Shown here: positions 7,585 through 13,966 of the stretch, one piece after another
Layout: each line of letters starts with the position of its first letter
How positions within the stretch are numbered: the first letter of the stretch is position 1
NCBI GenBank assembly: GCA_964540445.1
Contig: CAZIMF010000010.1
Location: 1 to 22,001 of the forward strand
Length of the DNA stretch: 22,001 nt
Direction: 5' to 3'
Origin: JALQXV01 sp964540445
GTDB taxonomy: Bacteria; Patescibacteriota; Saccharimonadia; Saccharimonadales; 2-12-FULL-41-12
Position numbers and translations under genes: made by a program
The notes under the pieces: generated by a model
What the model saw: only the letters and a program-made list of their open reading frames with translations
Told to the model about the DNA's origin: nothing
Databases searched by the model: none

Positions 7585-7704
7585 CTATACCCAGTTTTGG
7601 CGGTGTGTTCCTGCTGTAAAAACACCAACGCTCAGATCATGTAAGACGCGTTACGTAGCTAGTGGTTACGAATCTTACAGCCGCAGGATAGTTTGGGTAT
7701 ATAG
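7585..7704 (+). ncRNA. Candidate structured RNA or leader region
   Basis: A ~120-base segment framed by ATACCCA (7587-7593) and TGGGTAT (7694-7700). Inside, CCTGC plus TGTAA (7610-7619) can pair with TTACA plus GCAGG (7675-7687) around a small bulge; GTAAGA (7641-7646) with TCTTAC (7673-7678) is an alternative; GGTGT (7602-7606) can pair with ACACC (7622-7626). The pairings compete, as in a switch, or may be chance. No known RNA family was recognised, and motifs of SRP RNA and tmRNA are absent. Confidence 0.3.
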
Positions 7705-7716
7705 TTATAGGTTGGT

Positions 7717-8196
7717 ATGACACGACGTAAAATTATAGTAACCGGAAGTGCGGCGGCCATAGTATTAGTGGGCGGTATTTTATTAGCCACAAATGACTCA
7801 GCCAGCAAGCCGAATACAAATTTGCAGACAGACATTCCGGCTAGTCAATCCAATGAGCAAATAAACGGGTCTCCTGACCCGTCAGAGGAGAATAGATTCA
7901 TGCAACCAGACATAAACAATGAGGAGTTCATACTGACTGCCTCAAACGTTTCCTGCTCTACTACCGAAGTAAACGGCGTATCTAGTCGCAGCTGTAGCGG
8001 GAATATTCATATTGTACCCAAAGCACATGGGGCTCCGAGTGCCGGGCTGTATAAAATAAATGAACACACTAAATTATTGCACGATGGGCAGGAGCAAGAT
8101 TTAAATACGTTGCAACAATTAGCCCAAAACCAGACGCCTGTACGGCTGACGTTAGCCCCTGGATCTGAAGAGCTGTTGGCCGAAATTCGTTATTAA
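7717..8196 (+). CDS. Membrane-anchored or secreted protein of unknown function
   Basis: Family not recognised; 159 residues. The N-terminus (MTRRKIIVTGSAAAIVLVGG, then ILLATN) is a basic start plus one hydrophobic helix, either a signal anchor or an uncleaved signal. A Ser/Asn/Pro-rich linker (about residues 27-65) leads to a small folded domain, ILTASNVSCSTTEVNG...RSCSGNI, with a probable Cys pair, ending in a Leu-rich helix and EIRY. The extracytoplasmic domain resembles other small anchored proteins in this window in style but not in sequence. There is no Shine-Dalgarno; TATAGT at 7700-7705 could drive a message with a ~5-base leader. It precedes the ABC transporter genes in the same direction, separated by a short hairpin with a T-run. 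Confidence 0.65.
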   Translation: MTRRKIIVTGSAAAIVLVGGILLATNDSASKPNTNLQTDIPASQSNEQINGSPDPSEENRFMQPDINNEEFILTASNVSCSTTEVNGVSSRSCSGNIHIVPKAHGAPSAGLYKINEHTKLLHDGQEQDLNTLQQLAQNQTPVRLTLAPGSEELLAEIRY

Positions 8197-8208
8197 TTTT
8201 AATTAAAT

Positions 8209-8233
8209 TACTTGACAATCTCAAGTATTTTTT
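8209..8233 (+). terminator. Short intrinsic terminator overlapping a TTGACA box
   Basis: TACTTGA (8209-8215), loop CAATC, TCAAGTA (8221-8227), then TTTTTT (8228-8233): a 7-bp AT-rich stem with T-run just after the stop at 8196. The left arm contains TTGACA (8212-8217), which could be the -35 of the ABC operon, but only a poor -10 (TAGGCT, 8236-8241, 18-base spacer) follows. Confidence 0.5.
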
Positions 8234-8251
8234 AGTAGGCTTATTTTATAT

Positions 8252-9022
8252 ATGTCTGCTGCCCTACACGTTAAGAAACTCGAAAAAACATATGCCACCG
8301 GCACTAAGGCACTACAGGGGATTAGTCTTGAAATACCCGAAGGCTCATTCTTTGGTCTGCTCGGTCCAAACGGAGCTGGTAAATCAACGCTAATCCACTG
8401 TCTTATGGGGTTAGCCATGCCTACCGGTGGCACTGCTGAGGTGTTTGGCCACAACGTGGTCACCGATTACCGGGCAGCGCGTGCTCAGATTGGTTTAGCC
8501 CCGCAAGAAGTAAATCTTGATTGGTTTTTAAGTGTTGAAGAAACGCTCGACTACCACGGCGGTTACTATGGCATGCGTAAAAAGGAGCGTAAGGAACGTA
8601 TCGACGAAATGCTTGAAGCGTTCTCGCTGACTGATAAGCGGCATACAAATAGTCGTAACCTCTCGGGCGGCATGAAACGCAGGGTAGTACTGGCCCGCGC
8701 ACTGATGCATCGCCCACGGATGTTATTCCTTTATGAACCGACAGCCCGTGTTGCGGTTGAACTACGACTTGAGCTTTGGAAATACATGCAAAAGGTTAAT
8801 AAAGAAGGCACCACTATCCTGCTGACAACGCACTACATCGAAGAGGCTGAACAGCTCTGCGATAACCTGGCTCTTATTAACGGGGGTAAGATTATTAAAA
8901 CCGGTACCAGTGATGAACTTAAAAAGCACTACAAAAAGAATACACTCGAAGACGTCTATCTTGAACTAGTCGGGCGTAATGAACTAACCCGATCCAATGG
9001 CAAATTCAAGGAGGTAAGCTAA
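8252..9022 (+). CDS. ABC transporter ATP-binding protein with altered Walker B and D-loop
   Basis: ATPase subunit of an ABC-2 type exporter, 256 residues. Intact parts: Walker A GPNGAGKST (38-46), Q-loop Gln85 (APQEVNLD), signature LSGGMKRR (137-144), catalytic-type Glu162 and switch His194 (TTHYIEEAE). Abnormal part: where the family reads LLLDEPTAGLD, this reads LFLYEPTARVAVE, so the Walker B Asp is Tyr161 (TAT, 8732-8734), the usual Gly is Arg166 and the D-loop Asp is Ala168 (GCG, 8753-8755). All three lie within eight codons of an otherwise normal protein. Loss of the Mg-coordinating Asp should cripple hydrolysis unless it is compensated or a consensus error in this draft sequence. The next gene starts within the stop codon (TAATG) behind an AAGGAGGT site. 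Substrate unknown. Confidence 0.9.
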   Translation: MSAALHVKKLEKTYATGTKALQGISLEIPEGSFFGLLGPNGAGKSTLIHCLMGLAMPTGGTAEVFGHNVVTDYRAARAQIGLAPQEVNLDWFLSVEETLDYHGGYYGMRKKERKERIDEMLEAFSLTDKRHTNSRNLSGGMKRRVVLARALMHRPRMLFLYEPTARVAVELRLELWKYMQKVNKEGTTILLTTHYIEEAEQLCDNLALINGGKIIKTGTSDELKKHYKKNTLEDVYLELVGRNELTRSNGKFKEVS

Positions 9023-9792
9023 TGCTCATGAGCTTACTCCCGTTTTGGACGGTGTTACGACGTGAGCTGTCGCGATTTTGGGGCATCAAGCGGCAGACTA
9101 TTCTGGGCCCTGTCCTAGAGACTTATCTGTATATCAGCGTGTTCGGCGCAGCTCTTGGCAGTAGAATTAGCGAGTTAAACGGCGTCCGCTATATTGTTTT
9201 TATTGTTCCCGGCCTGCTTATGATGAGTTTTGCTATAAATACTTTCTCAAACAACGCTTCTTCAATCATGCAGCAAAAATTGCAGCGTTCAATTGACGAC
9301 CAGCTTGCTTCGCCTGTATCAAACACTCAGCTACTACTGGCATACAGCCTTGGTGGCTTCGTCCGTGCCTGTGTTATCACAACGGTAACCTACGTGACTG
9401 CCCTACTACTTATTGATGGGTTGCCAATGGCGCATCCATTTCTTTGCTTACTAAGCTTTACAATCATTGGTTTCTTCTTTGCTATGGCCGGGGTGTTGGT
9501 TGGCCTGCGAGCCGAGAAATTCGACGACTTAAGTCTGTATCAAACCTTCATTCTCCAGCCACTTATTTTCCTTGGTGGCGTCTTTTACTCCGCTGCTCTC
9601 TTACCAGAAACCTTCCGTATGCTCACCCAATTTAACCCAATCTACTACATGATTAACACTGTTCGCTATTCAATGCTAGGTAGCGCCGACGTGAATATTG
9701 CTATCAGCCTTAGTGTCATCGGAGCCGCCGCCGGTGTTCTGTTTGGCATAAACTACGTTCTCTTTAGCCGCGGCTACAAGTTACGGAACTAG
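9022..9792 (+). CDS. ABC-2 type transporter permease
   Basis: Membrane subunit partnering the ATPase just upstream; 256 residues with about six hydrophobic segments. The N-terminal amphipathic stretch with basic residues (VLRRELSRFWGIKRQTILGP) and the central SIDDQLASPVSNTQLLLAYSLGG are typical of the ABC-2 (YadH/drug- or polysaccharide-export) family, as is FNPIYYMINTVRYSMLG near residue 200-220. The start overlaps the ATPase stop by one base (TAATG), with a perfect AAGGAGGT seven bases before the ATG. The stop lies seven bases from the stop of the converging gene, with no terminator between them. The permease looks intact, so the exporter's doubtful part is the ATPase. Confidence 0.88.
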   Translation: MLMSLLPFWTVLRRELSRFWGIKRQTILGPVLETYLYISVFGAALGSRISELNGVRYIVFIVPGLLMMSFAINTFSNNASSIMQQKLQRSIDDQLASPVSNTQLLLAYSLGGFVRACVITTVTYVTALLLIDGLPMAHPFLCLLSFTIIGFFFAMAGVLVGLRAEKFDDLSLYQTFILQPLIFLGGVFYSAALLPETFRMLTQFNPIYYMINTVRYSMLGSADVNIAISLSVIGAAAGVLFGINYVLFSRGYKLRN

Positions 9793-9799
9793 ATTGCCT

Positions 9800-10756
9800 T
9801 TACGGCTGTAATTCTGTTTGTATGTCGGCTGCTACGTGGGCTATCTGACTCCAGGTAGCGCCGTTTGTCATAATAACTACTACATACTGTGAACTACCGT
9901 TGGTTACGATAGCAGCATCATGACGCACATTGTTGTTCTCGCCTGTTATGTTGGCTACTAGGCAGCCATGCGTGCAGCTGGCTGGGATACCTTCACGCAT
10001 CTTATGCCCATACAAGCCGTCAAATACAACCCGACGACCTTTGTCGCTTAACACTTGGCTATTCTGCAGCCGGAACAAAAGCTCGCCTACGTCACGGGCA
10101 CTGGTCTTTTGCTCTTTATCATTCAGTATGGTCTTTTTAAAACCAAGTCCATTTAAGATACTGGTAGCATTTTTAAGATCGGCGTAACCGTTAAGCGATT
10201 GTCTGCAGTTCTGATCGGTATTGCGAATAAGTGTTTCGACACACTTTGCAACAGTGGTATTACCAACCTTATAGTCCCATTTACTAGATGAGGTCTTAGC
10301 TTCGAGTGGAGCTGTTATGAGTAAGCTACTAAGATTAGCGGCTTCCATTGAGTTATCGGCATTAATACTTACCATGCGGTCAGATTTAACATCGCGGATA
10401 TAGACTGACCATTTCTGGCCGCCTGGCACATTCTTTAGTTTGCTCTGAACTTTTTTGGCAAACTGGGCATCTTCACGTGCTTTTTTATCAACGTTTTTAA
10501 GCGTGTCTGTCTGACCTGCTGCTTGTTCCGTGTTAACCGGCGTAGTTTGGCGCTGTAGTGATCGGGCGGCTGCGTCTTGGCGCATGTGCAATACCCGCAT
10601 AGACAGAGTCCCTGCTCCACCGATTACAAACAAAACTACCAGCATACTAATAGCAGACTGGTGTCGTGACTTTTTTTTAGTTTCGAGAACACCATTTCGG
10701 TGATCAAAATAATAAACTTTTTTTGAGCGTCCTAACGGACGAATTTTGATTTTCAC
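9800..10756 (-). CDS. Membrane-anchored beta-lactamase-fold protein lacking catalytic residues
   Basis: 318 residues from a GTG start. A basic cytoplasmic segment (residues 1-33), one transmembrane helix (about 35-55), a charged Gln/Lys linker (56-110), and a domain from ~115 laid out like class A beta-lactamase/serine hydrolases: SVYIRDVKSDRMVSINAD start, a helix at the SxxK position, TSARDVGELLFRLQ, GIPASCTHG and a final DAAIV...YVVVIMTN strand pair. The catalytic motifs are changed: AANLSSL (139-145) puts Asn141 and Ser144 where SxxK has Ser and Lys; the SDN site reads TDQ (180-182); KTG reads ITG (270-272). So it is probably a pseudoenzyme that binds rather than cuts peptidoglycan or a protein partner (inference). 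Four Cys could form disulfides. Ribosome-binding site weak (AGAGAT). Confidence 0.75.
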   Translation of the reverse strand: MKIKIRPLGRSKKVYYFDHRNGVLETKKKSRHQSAISMLVVLFVIGGAGTLSMRVLHMRQDAAARSLQRQTTPVNTEQAAGQTDTLKNVDKKAREDAQFAKKVQSKLKNVPGGQKWSVYIRDVKSDRMVSINADNSMEAANLSSLLITAPLEAKTSSSKWDYKVGNTTVAKCVETLIRNTDQNCRQSLNGYADLKNATSILNGLGFKKTILNDKEQKTSARDVGELLFRLQNSQVLSDKGRRVVFDGLYGHKMREGIPASCTHGCLVANITGENNNVRHDAAIVTNGSSQYVVVIMTNGATWSQIAHVAADIQTELQP

Positions 10757-11204
10757 TTTTTGTATCTCTTTTGTTATTGCTTTTGGTATTTGGCGGTTGG
10801 CAGTTTTTTTGAGCCGCTCGCTTTTTTACTGTTAGCTTTTAACTTTTAATGTTTGTTGGATTTTATTTTTTAGAGATTTTTATTTTGGGTTTTTAGCATC
10901 CGTGCTTTTTCGTGCAAACAAAATATCTAAGTGCCGGTTTTTGGCCCTTCTCATCCCGCTTACAGCTTTTCAAAGTACGAATACTATCCCGAACATAGCA
11001 CACACATTTTATACACCGCAAGACTTTTTAAGACATAATCGGATTGCTAATTTTGAATACTATCTAGAACTGTTATGCGGTATGGTGAGTACAATATTTT
11101 TATGATTTTCACCTCTGTTTTTTATACCATATTTCTACTCAATGAGTATTTAATGCGCAAAATGAGGTAGTTAGTTTATCCACAATAACTAAAAAGGTAG
11201 TCAG
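10757..11204. other. AT-rich non-coding stretch with one perfect DnaA box
   Basis: About 450 bases without a convincing gene. It carries long T/A runs and presumably the promoter of the gene starting at 10756, though I see no good TTGACA/TATAAT pair. A perfect TTATCCACA DnaA box lies at 11176-11184. No second box of that quality is nearby. No clear terminator for tlyA is seen. Confidence 0.5.
11176..11184 (+). promoter_or_regulatory. Single consensus DnaA box
   Basis: TTATCCACA, identical to the consensus, in AT-rich non-coding DNA. One copy is not enough to call a replication origin and could be chance. Confidence 0.3.
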
Positions 11205-11211
11205 CTATTTT

Positions 11212-11279
11212 TGGAGTTTTGCGATAATTTGGGCCGAAACCATGCTCACACTACTGNNNNNNNNNNTGGAGTTTTGCGA
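11212..11279. repeat. 13-base direct repeat flanking the assembly gap
   Basis: TGGAGTTTTGCGA occurs at 11212-11224 and again at 11267-11279, the second copy starting immediately after the ten Ns (11257-11266). On minus both copies encode ..AKLQ, and after the first-listed copy the frame reads AKLQK-stop (stop 11205-11207). This suggests a scaffolding artefact or a small duplication at the end of tlyA. Confidence 0.7.
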
Positions 11280-11988
11280 GCAAATAAAAGCGCTCCTTGT
11301 TGCCCTTTTCCCCGGCCACTTGACTGTCTGCTTTGGCATGTATTTTAAAATATTTGGCAGCCCAAATCTCAAAATCTTTAAGGATTTCACGACGAACTTT
11401 TTCATTTTTAATGACACCTTTATGCTTTAAGTCGTTGTGAACTGCTTCGAACTGCGGCTTTACCATGGCAATAATTTTTGTGTTGCGCCCGGCCAACTTT
11501 ATGACTTGTGGCAGTATGTCACGTAAAGAAATAAACGAGACATCAATAACTACATAGTCAACCTGCCGACTTAGTTCTTTGACGCTTCTAATATCAGTTT
11601 GCTCATGCAGTTCAACTCGCGGTTCATTGCGCAGGCTGGGATGAAGTTGGTCTTTCCCAACCTCAACCGCTATCACATAGTCCGCTCCATGCTTCAGTGC
11701 GTAGTCGGTAAAACCGCCGGTACTGCTACCGACGTCGAGTACTGCCGTACCCCGGAAATCTAATGTAAATGTCTCTGCGACTGAGGCTAATTTTAAGCCT
11801 GCCCGGCTGACGTACTGCCGCGCCACATTAAGCGTAATGGTGTCTGTTGCTGAAACAGGATGACCCTGCTTTGCTTGTATCTTACCGTTAACTTCTACAA
11901 CGCCCATGCGTATATAGCTGCCCGCCTGGCTACGTGTTTTAACCAACTCTCGACTTAACAATTCTTGATCAAGCCGCTGCTTATTCAT
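11251..11988 (-). CDS. tlyA: TlyA-type rRNA (cytidine-2'-O)-methyltransferase, 3' end at a gap
   Basis: S4-domain plus FtsJ-type methyltransferase that 2'-O-methylates rRNA cytidines using S-adenosylmethionine; some relatives are annotated hemolysin A. Residues 1-55 are the S4 RNA-binding domain (RLDQELLSRELVKTRSQA, then VEVNG). The methyltransferase follows: SAM loop DVGSSTGGFTD (85-95) and the Lys66-Asp149-Lys177 part of the K-D-K-E tetrad (GLKL, IDVSF, MVKPQFE). The real sequence ends at 11267; with the Ns taken literally a TAG closes the frame at 11251-11253. Joining across the 13-base repeat would instead give ..LLAKLQK-stop at about 242 residues, a normal length. The start is five bases after efp, last gene of the rpsF operon. 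Confidence 0.88.
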   Translation of the reverse strand: MNKQRLDQELLSRELVKTRSQAGSYIRMGVVEVNGKIQAKQGHPVSATDTITLNVARQYVSRAGLKLASVAETFTLDFRGTAVLDVGSSTGGFTDYALKHGADYVIAVEVGKDQLHPSLRNEPRVELHEQTDIRSVKELSRQVDYVVIDVSFISLRDILPQVIKLAGRNTKIIAMVKPQFEAVHNDLKHKGVIKNEKVRREILKDFEIWAAKYFKIHAKADSQVAGEKGNKERFYLLAKLXXXXQ

Positions 11989-11993
11989 AACGC

Positions 11994-12560
11994 TTAGTCT
12001 TTCTTGCGTTCTCGGTATGCGCCAGTGGAAGTGTCTACGCTAATAATGTCACCTGTTTTGATAAAGCCAGGAACTTTGACACTCACCCCTGTTTCGAGGG
12101 TAGCGTCTTTGGTAATTGCCGAGCTGGTATCGCCTTTAACAGCATCTTCGGCGTAGGTAACTTTTAGAAAAACATTCTTTGGTAGTTCAACGCTAATAAC
12201 CTGACCATTAAAGCTTTGGGTCTGAACCCGATCGCCTTCTTTAAGAAACCGAGCTTGATCACCCACGATATCAGCGGCAACTTCGTGCTGCTCAAAGGTT
12301 GTCTCGTCCATAAAGAAGTAGGTTGAGGCATCATTGTATAAATACTGTGCATTGCCATTACTAACGTCAGCCGATTTAATCTGTTCGTTGCCTTTAAAGG
12401 TGCGGTCTAGTATTTTGCCATCAAGTAAGCTTTTGATTTTGACGTTAACGATAGAACCACCCCGCCCCATCACTTTCTGCCCATACTCTAATACACGGTA
12501 TGGGATGCCGTCGAGTTCAAAGATAGTTCCCTTTTTTAAATCTGTTACACCTAATGCCAT
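11994..12560 (-). CDS. efp: Elongation factor P, Arg at the loop tip
   Basis: Translation factor that binds between the P and E sites and relieves stalling at polyproline. 188 residues with the three normal domains: KOW-like N domain (1-~62), OB domain (~65-128) and C-terminal OB domain (TLETGVSVKVPGFIKTGDIISVDTSTGAYRER) carrying the family signature. The beta3-beta4 loop tip reads KVMGRGGS (29-36): Arg33 replaces the Lys of the PGKG type, and the usual Pro is Met. Arg tips are known from rhamnosylated EF-P (EarP systems), but no earP is in this window and the loop is not the classical sequence. AAAGGAGA precedes the ATG, which overlaps the stop of the upstream gene (TAATG). Confidence 0.95.
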   Translation of the reverse strand: MALGVTDLKKGTIFELDGIPYRVLEYGQKVMGRGGSIVNVKIKSLLDGKILDRTFKGNEQIKSADVSNGNAQYLYNDASTYFFMDETTFEQHEVAADIVGDQARFLKEGDRVQTQSFNGQVISVELPKNVFLKVTYAEDAVKGDTSSAITKDATLETGVSVKVPGFIKTGDIISVDTSTGAYRERKKD

Positions 12561-12856
12561 TAGAGAGTCTCCTTTATTTGATCGAGGTATTTGTCTGCTT
12601 TTTCCATGCTGGACTCAGCTAAAATATTAACCGTCCGGGCCATATTACACTGGGCACGAACATTTTCAATATCACTGGCCGTAGCCTTGCCTGCTTTAAG
12701 CTGGCCAATAAACATATCGACCGTGCGTAGTATTCCGGCACCAACCCCTGCTTCGAAGCCGTAGATACCATGATGACCGCCAAAGTTTGGTATTTGAGCA
12801 GTAGTAGCCGTATAAACCAATTTTCTAAGCTCAAGTGCGATGGTTAGGTCAGGCAT
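12560..12856 (-). CDS. Small protein of unknown function in the ribosomal operon
   Basis: Family not recognised; 98 residues, soluble, with no signal or membrane segment. The first 30 residues are followed by a Gly-rich stretch (NFGGHHGIYGFEAGVGAGIL), then a helical half (LRTVDMFIGQLKAGKA through MEKADKYLDQIKETL). Real-gene evidence: tight packing (9 bases after the upstream gene, one-base TAATG overlap with efp downstream) and an AAGGA site six bases before the ATG. Its fixed place between ribosomal genes and efp points to translation-linked expression, but the function is open. Confidence 0.75.
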   Translation of the reverse strand: MPDLTIALELRKLVYTATTAQIPNFGGHHGIYGFEAGVGAGILRTVDMFIGQLKAGKATASDIENVRAQCNMARTVNILAESSMEKADKYLDQIKETL

Positions 12857-12865
12857 GATATATCC

Positions 12866-13147
12866 TTAAAACAACTTTTGCAGTTCGCGGCGAAAATCTT
12901 CGCATTGATCTTTTAGCTCGTCGGCGTGTCTTGGGCTCATTGAACCGGCTTCACCAGCTTCATGCAACAACTGGATAACCTGCTTTACACGATCCTCGAG
13001 ACTGCGCGGATTTTTGCCTACTTGTGCTTCATCTTCGAGTCGCTGTACTTCTTGTTTTAACGCACGGGATATATTGGTACTAGTATCATCGGTATAATCG
13101 TTAACCCGATGCTGAAACGAAACAATTTCTCTATATAGTTGATCCAT
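12866..13147 (-). CDS. Small helical protein of unknown function in the ribosomal operon
   Basis: Family not recognised; 93 residues, highly charged and almost wholly helical, with heptad-like spacing (ALKQEVQRLEDEA; DELKDQCEDFRRELQKLF) suggesting a short coiled coil or helical hairpin around a central loop (GEAGSMSPRHA). No signal or membrane segment. GGAGGT lies six bases before the ATG. It sits 27 bases after rpsR and 9 before the next small gene. The two neighbouring unknown genes could encode partners (inference from position only). Confidence 0.72.
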   Translation of the reverse strand: MDQLYREIVSFQHRVNDYTDDTSTNISRALKQEVQRLEDEAQVGKNPRSLEDRVKQVIQLLHEAGEAGSMSPRHADELKDQCEDFRRELQKLF

Positions 13148-13174
13148 GATGAACCTCCGTTTGTGGTGTTAAAC

Positions 13175-13378
13175 CTAGTTAGAAGCGACGAATGGAAGTA
13201 GCGCAAGATGCCGTGCACGCTTGATAGCAACTGACAAACGTCGTTGCTGACTTTCGGTAAGACCGGTTTTTTTGCGAGTTTCGATTTGACCGTACTGATT
13301 TACATAACGCTGCAAGGTTTTAAAGTCTTTGTAATCGAAATAAGGTACGTCAGTCTTGTGTTTAAAAATCTTTGCCAT
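13175..13378 (-). CDS. rpsR: 30S ribosomal protein S18
   Basis: Small-subunit protein that pairs with S6 on the platform of the 30S subunit. 67 residues with the typical core: FDYKDFKTLQRYVNQYGQI, then the basic KKTGLTESQQRRLSVAIKRA and RHLALLPFVAS. No zinc-type cysteines. AAAGGAGA lies nine bases before the ATG. The order rpsF-ssb-rpsR is the common bacterial arrangement and supports all three calls. Confidence 0.97.
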   Translation of the reverse strand: MAKIFKHKTDVPYFDYKDFKTLQRYVNQYGQIETRKKTGLTESQQRRLSVAIKRARHLALLPFVASN

Positions 13379-13401
13379 ATGTTGTTGTCTCCTTTAAAGA
13401 A

Positions 13402-13884
13402 TTAGAATGGAATGTCGTCTAAGTTAATTGGTTCGTCGCCGATATCTTCGATAACGACGTCTTTGTCGGCTTTTTTCTTTGCTTTGGGTGCTGATTCGGA
13501 TGAGCTGCTGCTAGAACCACCATCACCAGCGTTATTGTCACCGTTGCCTTCGCCGCGTCCGCCTAAGAAGGTTACGTCACTGGCAATAACTTCTAGTTTA
13601 TTGCGCTTTTGGCCATCTTGTTCCCACTGACGGCTTTGTAAACGCCCACTGACGAGTACCGGTCGGCCTTTAGTCACGTATTGTGCAACGCGTTCGCCGA
13701 GCGGTCCCCACGCAACTACATCTACAAAGTCGGTTGCTTCGACCCATTCGCCATCTTGGCCTTTGTAGCTGCGGTTTAGCGCAAGACTAAAACTACAAAC
13801 ACTTTGCCCGCTGGGGATTTGGCGTAAATCTGGGTCGCGGGTTAGGTTACCCATTAAAATTACTTGGTTAAAACTTCGTGCCAT
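13402..13884 (-). CDS. ssb: Single-stranded DNA-binding protein
   Basis: Binds and protects single-stranded DNA in replication, repair and recombination, recruiting partners through its tail. 160 residues from MARSFNQVILMGNLTRDPDL. The OB fold spans about residues 1-110 (LMGNLTRDPDLRQ, VDVVAWGPLGERVAQYVTKG, LVSGRLQSRQWEQDG), followed by a Gly/Asn/Ser-rich linker and the conserved acidic tip DDIPF. The frame is open further upstream, but GAGGAGAG just before this ATG and the family N-terminus fix the start at 13884; a longer form would run into rpsF. It lies 82 bases after rpsF. Confidence 0.96.
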   Translation of the reverse strand: MARSFNQVILMGNLTRDPDLRQIPSGQSVCSFSLALNRSYKGQDGEWVEATDFVDVVAWGPLGERVAQYVTKGRPVLVSGRLQSRQWEQDGQKRNKLEVIASDVTFLGGRGEGNGDNNAGDGGSSSSSSESAPKAKKKADKDVVIEDIGDEPINLDDIPF

Positions 13885-13966
13885 TGCGGGCTCTCCTCTA
13901 TGATTTATTAGGTTGTCTACCTTATCGTATATTTGCGAGGTTAAATAATCGTTAAATGTAAAATGA

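Larger units (their letters stand above)
7320..7716 (+). other. Non-coding stretch between ychF and the next gene
   Basis: About 400 bases without a convincing gene. It contains, in order, the box-plus-hairpin element (7335-7407), an AT-rich part (7430-7545), a five-codon ORF with its own ribosome-binding site (7551-7577), and a GC-richer region (7585-7704) able to form several stems. No clear intrinsic terminator for ychF is visible. Confidence 0.6.

Noticed and set aside
8209..8233. Confident promoter of the ABC operon from TTGACA at 8212
   Set aside because: The matching -10 is poor and the hexamer is part of a stem with a T-run, so terminator is the better reading.
9793..9799. Bidirectional terminator between the permease and the beta-lactamase-like gene
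   Set aside because: Only seven bases separate the stops and only a tiny GCC/GGC hairpin without a T-run is present nearby.
10902..11105. 67-codon plus-strand ORF in the AT-rich gap
   Set aside because: No ribosome-binding site, odd composition and no recognisable domain; it lies in T/A-rich DNA where chance ORFs are common.
10757..11204. Replication origin
   Set aside because: Only one DnaA box and no dnaA gene in the window.
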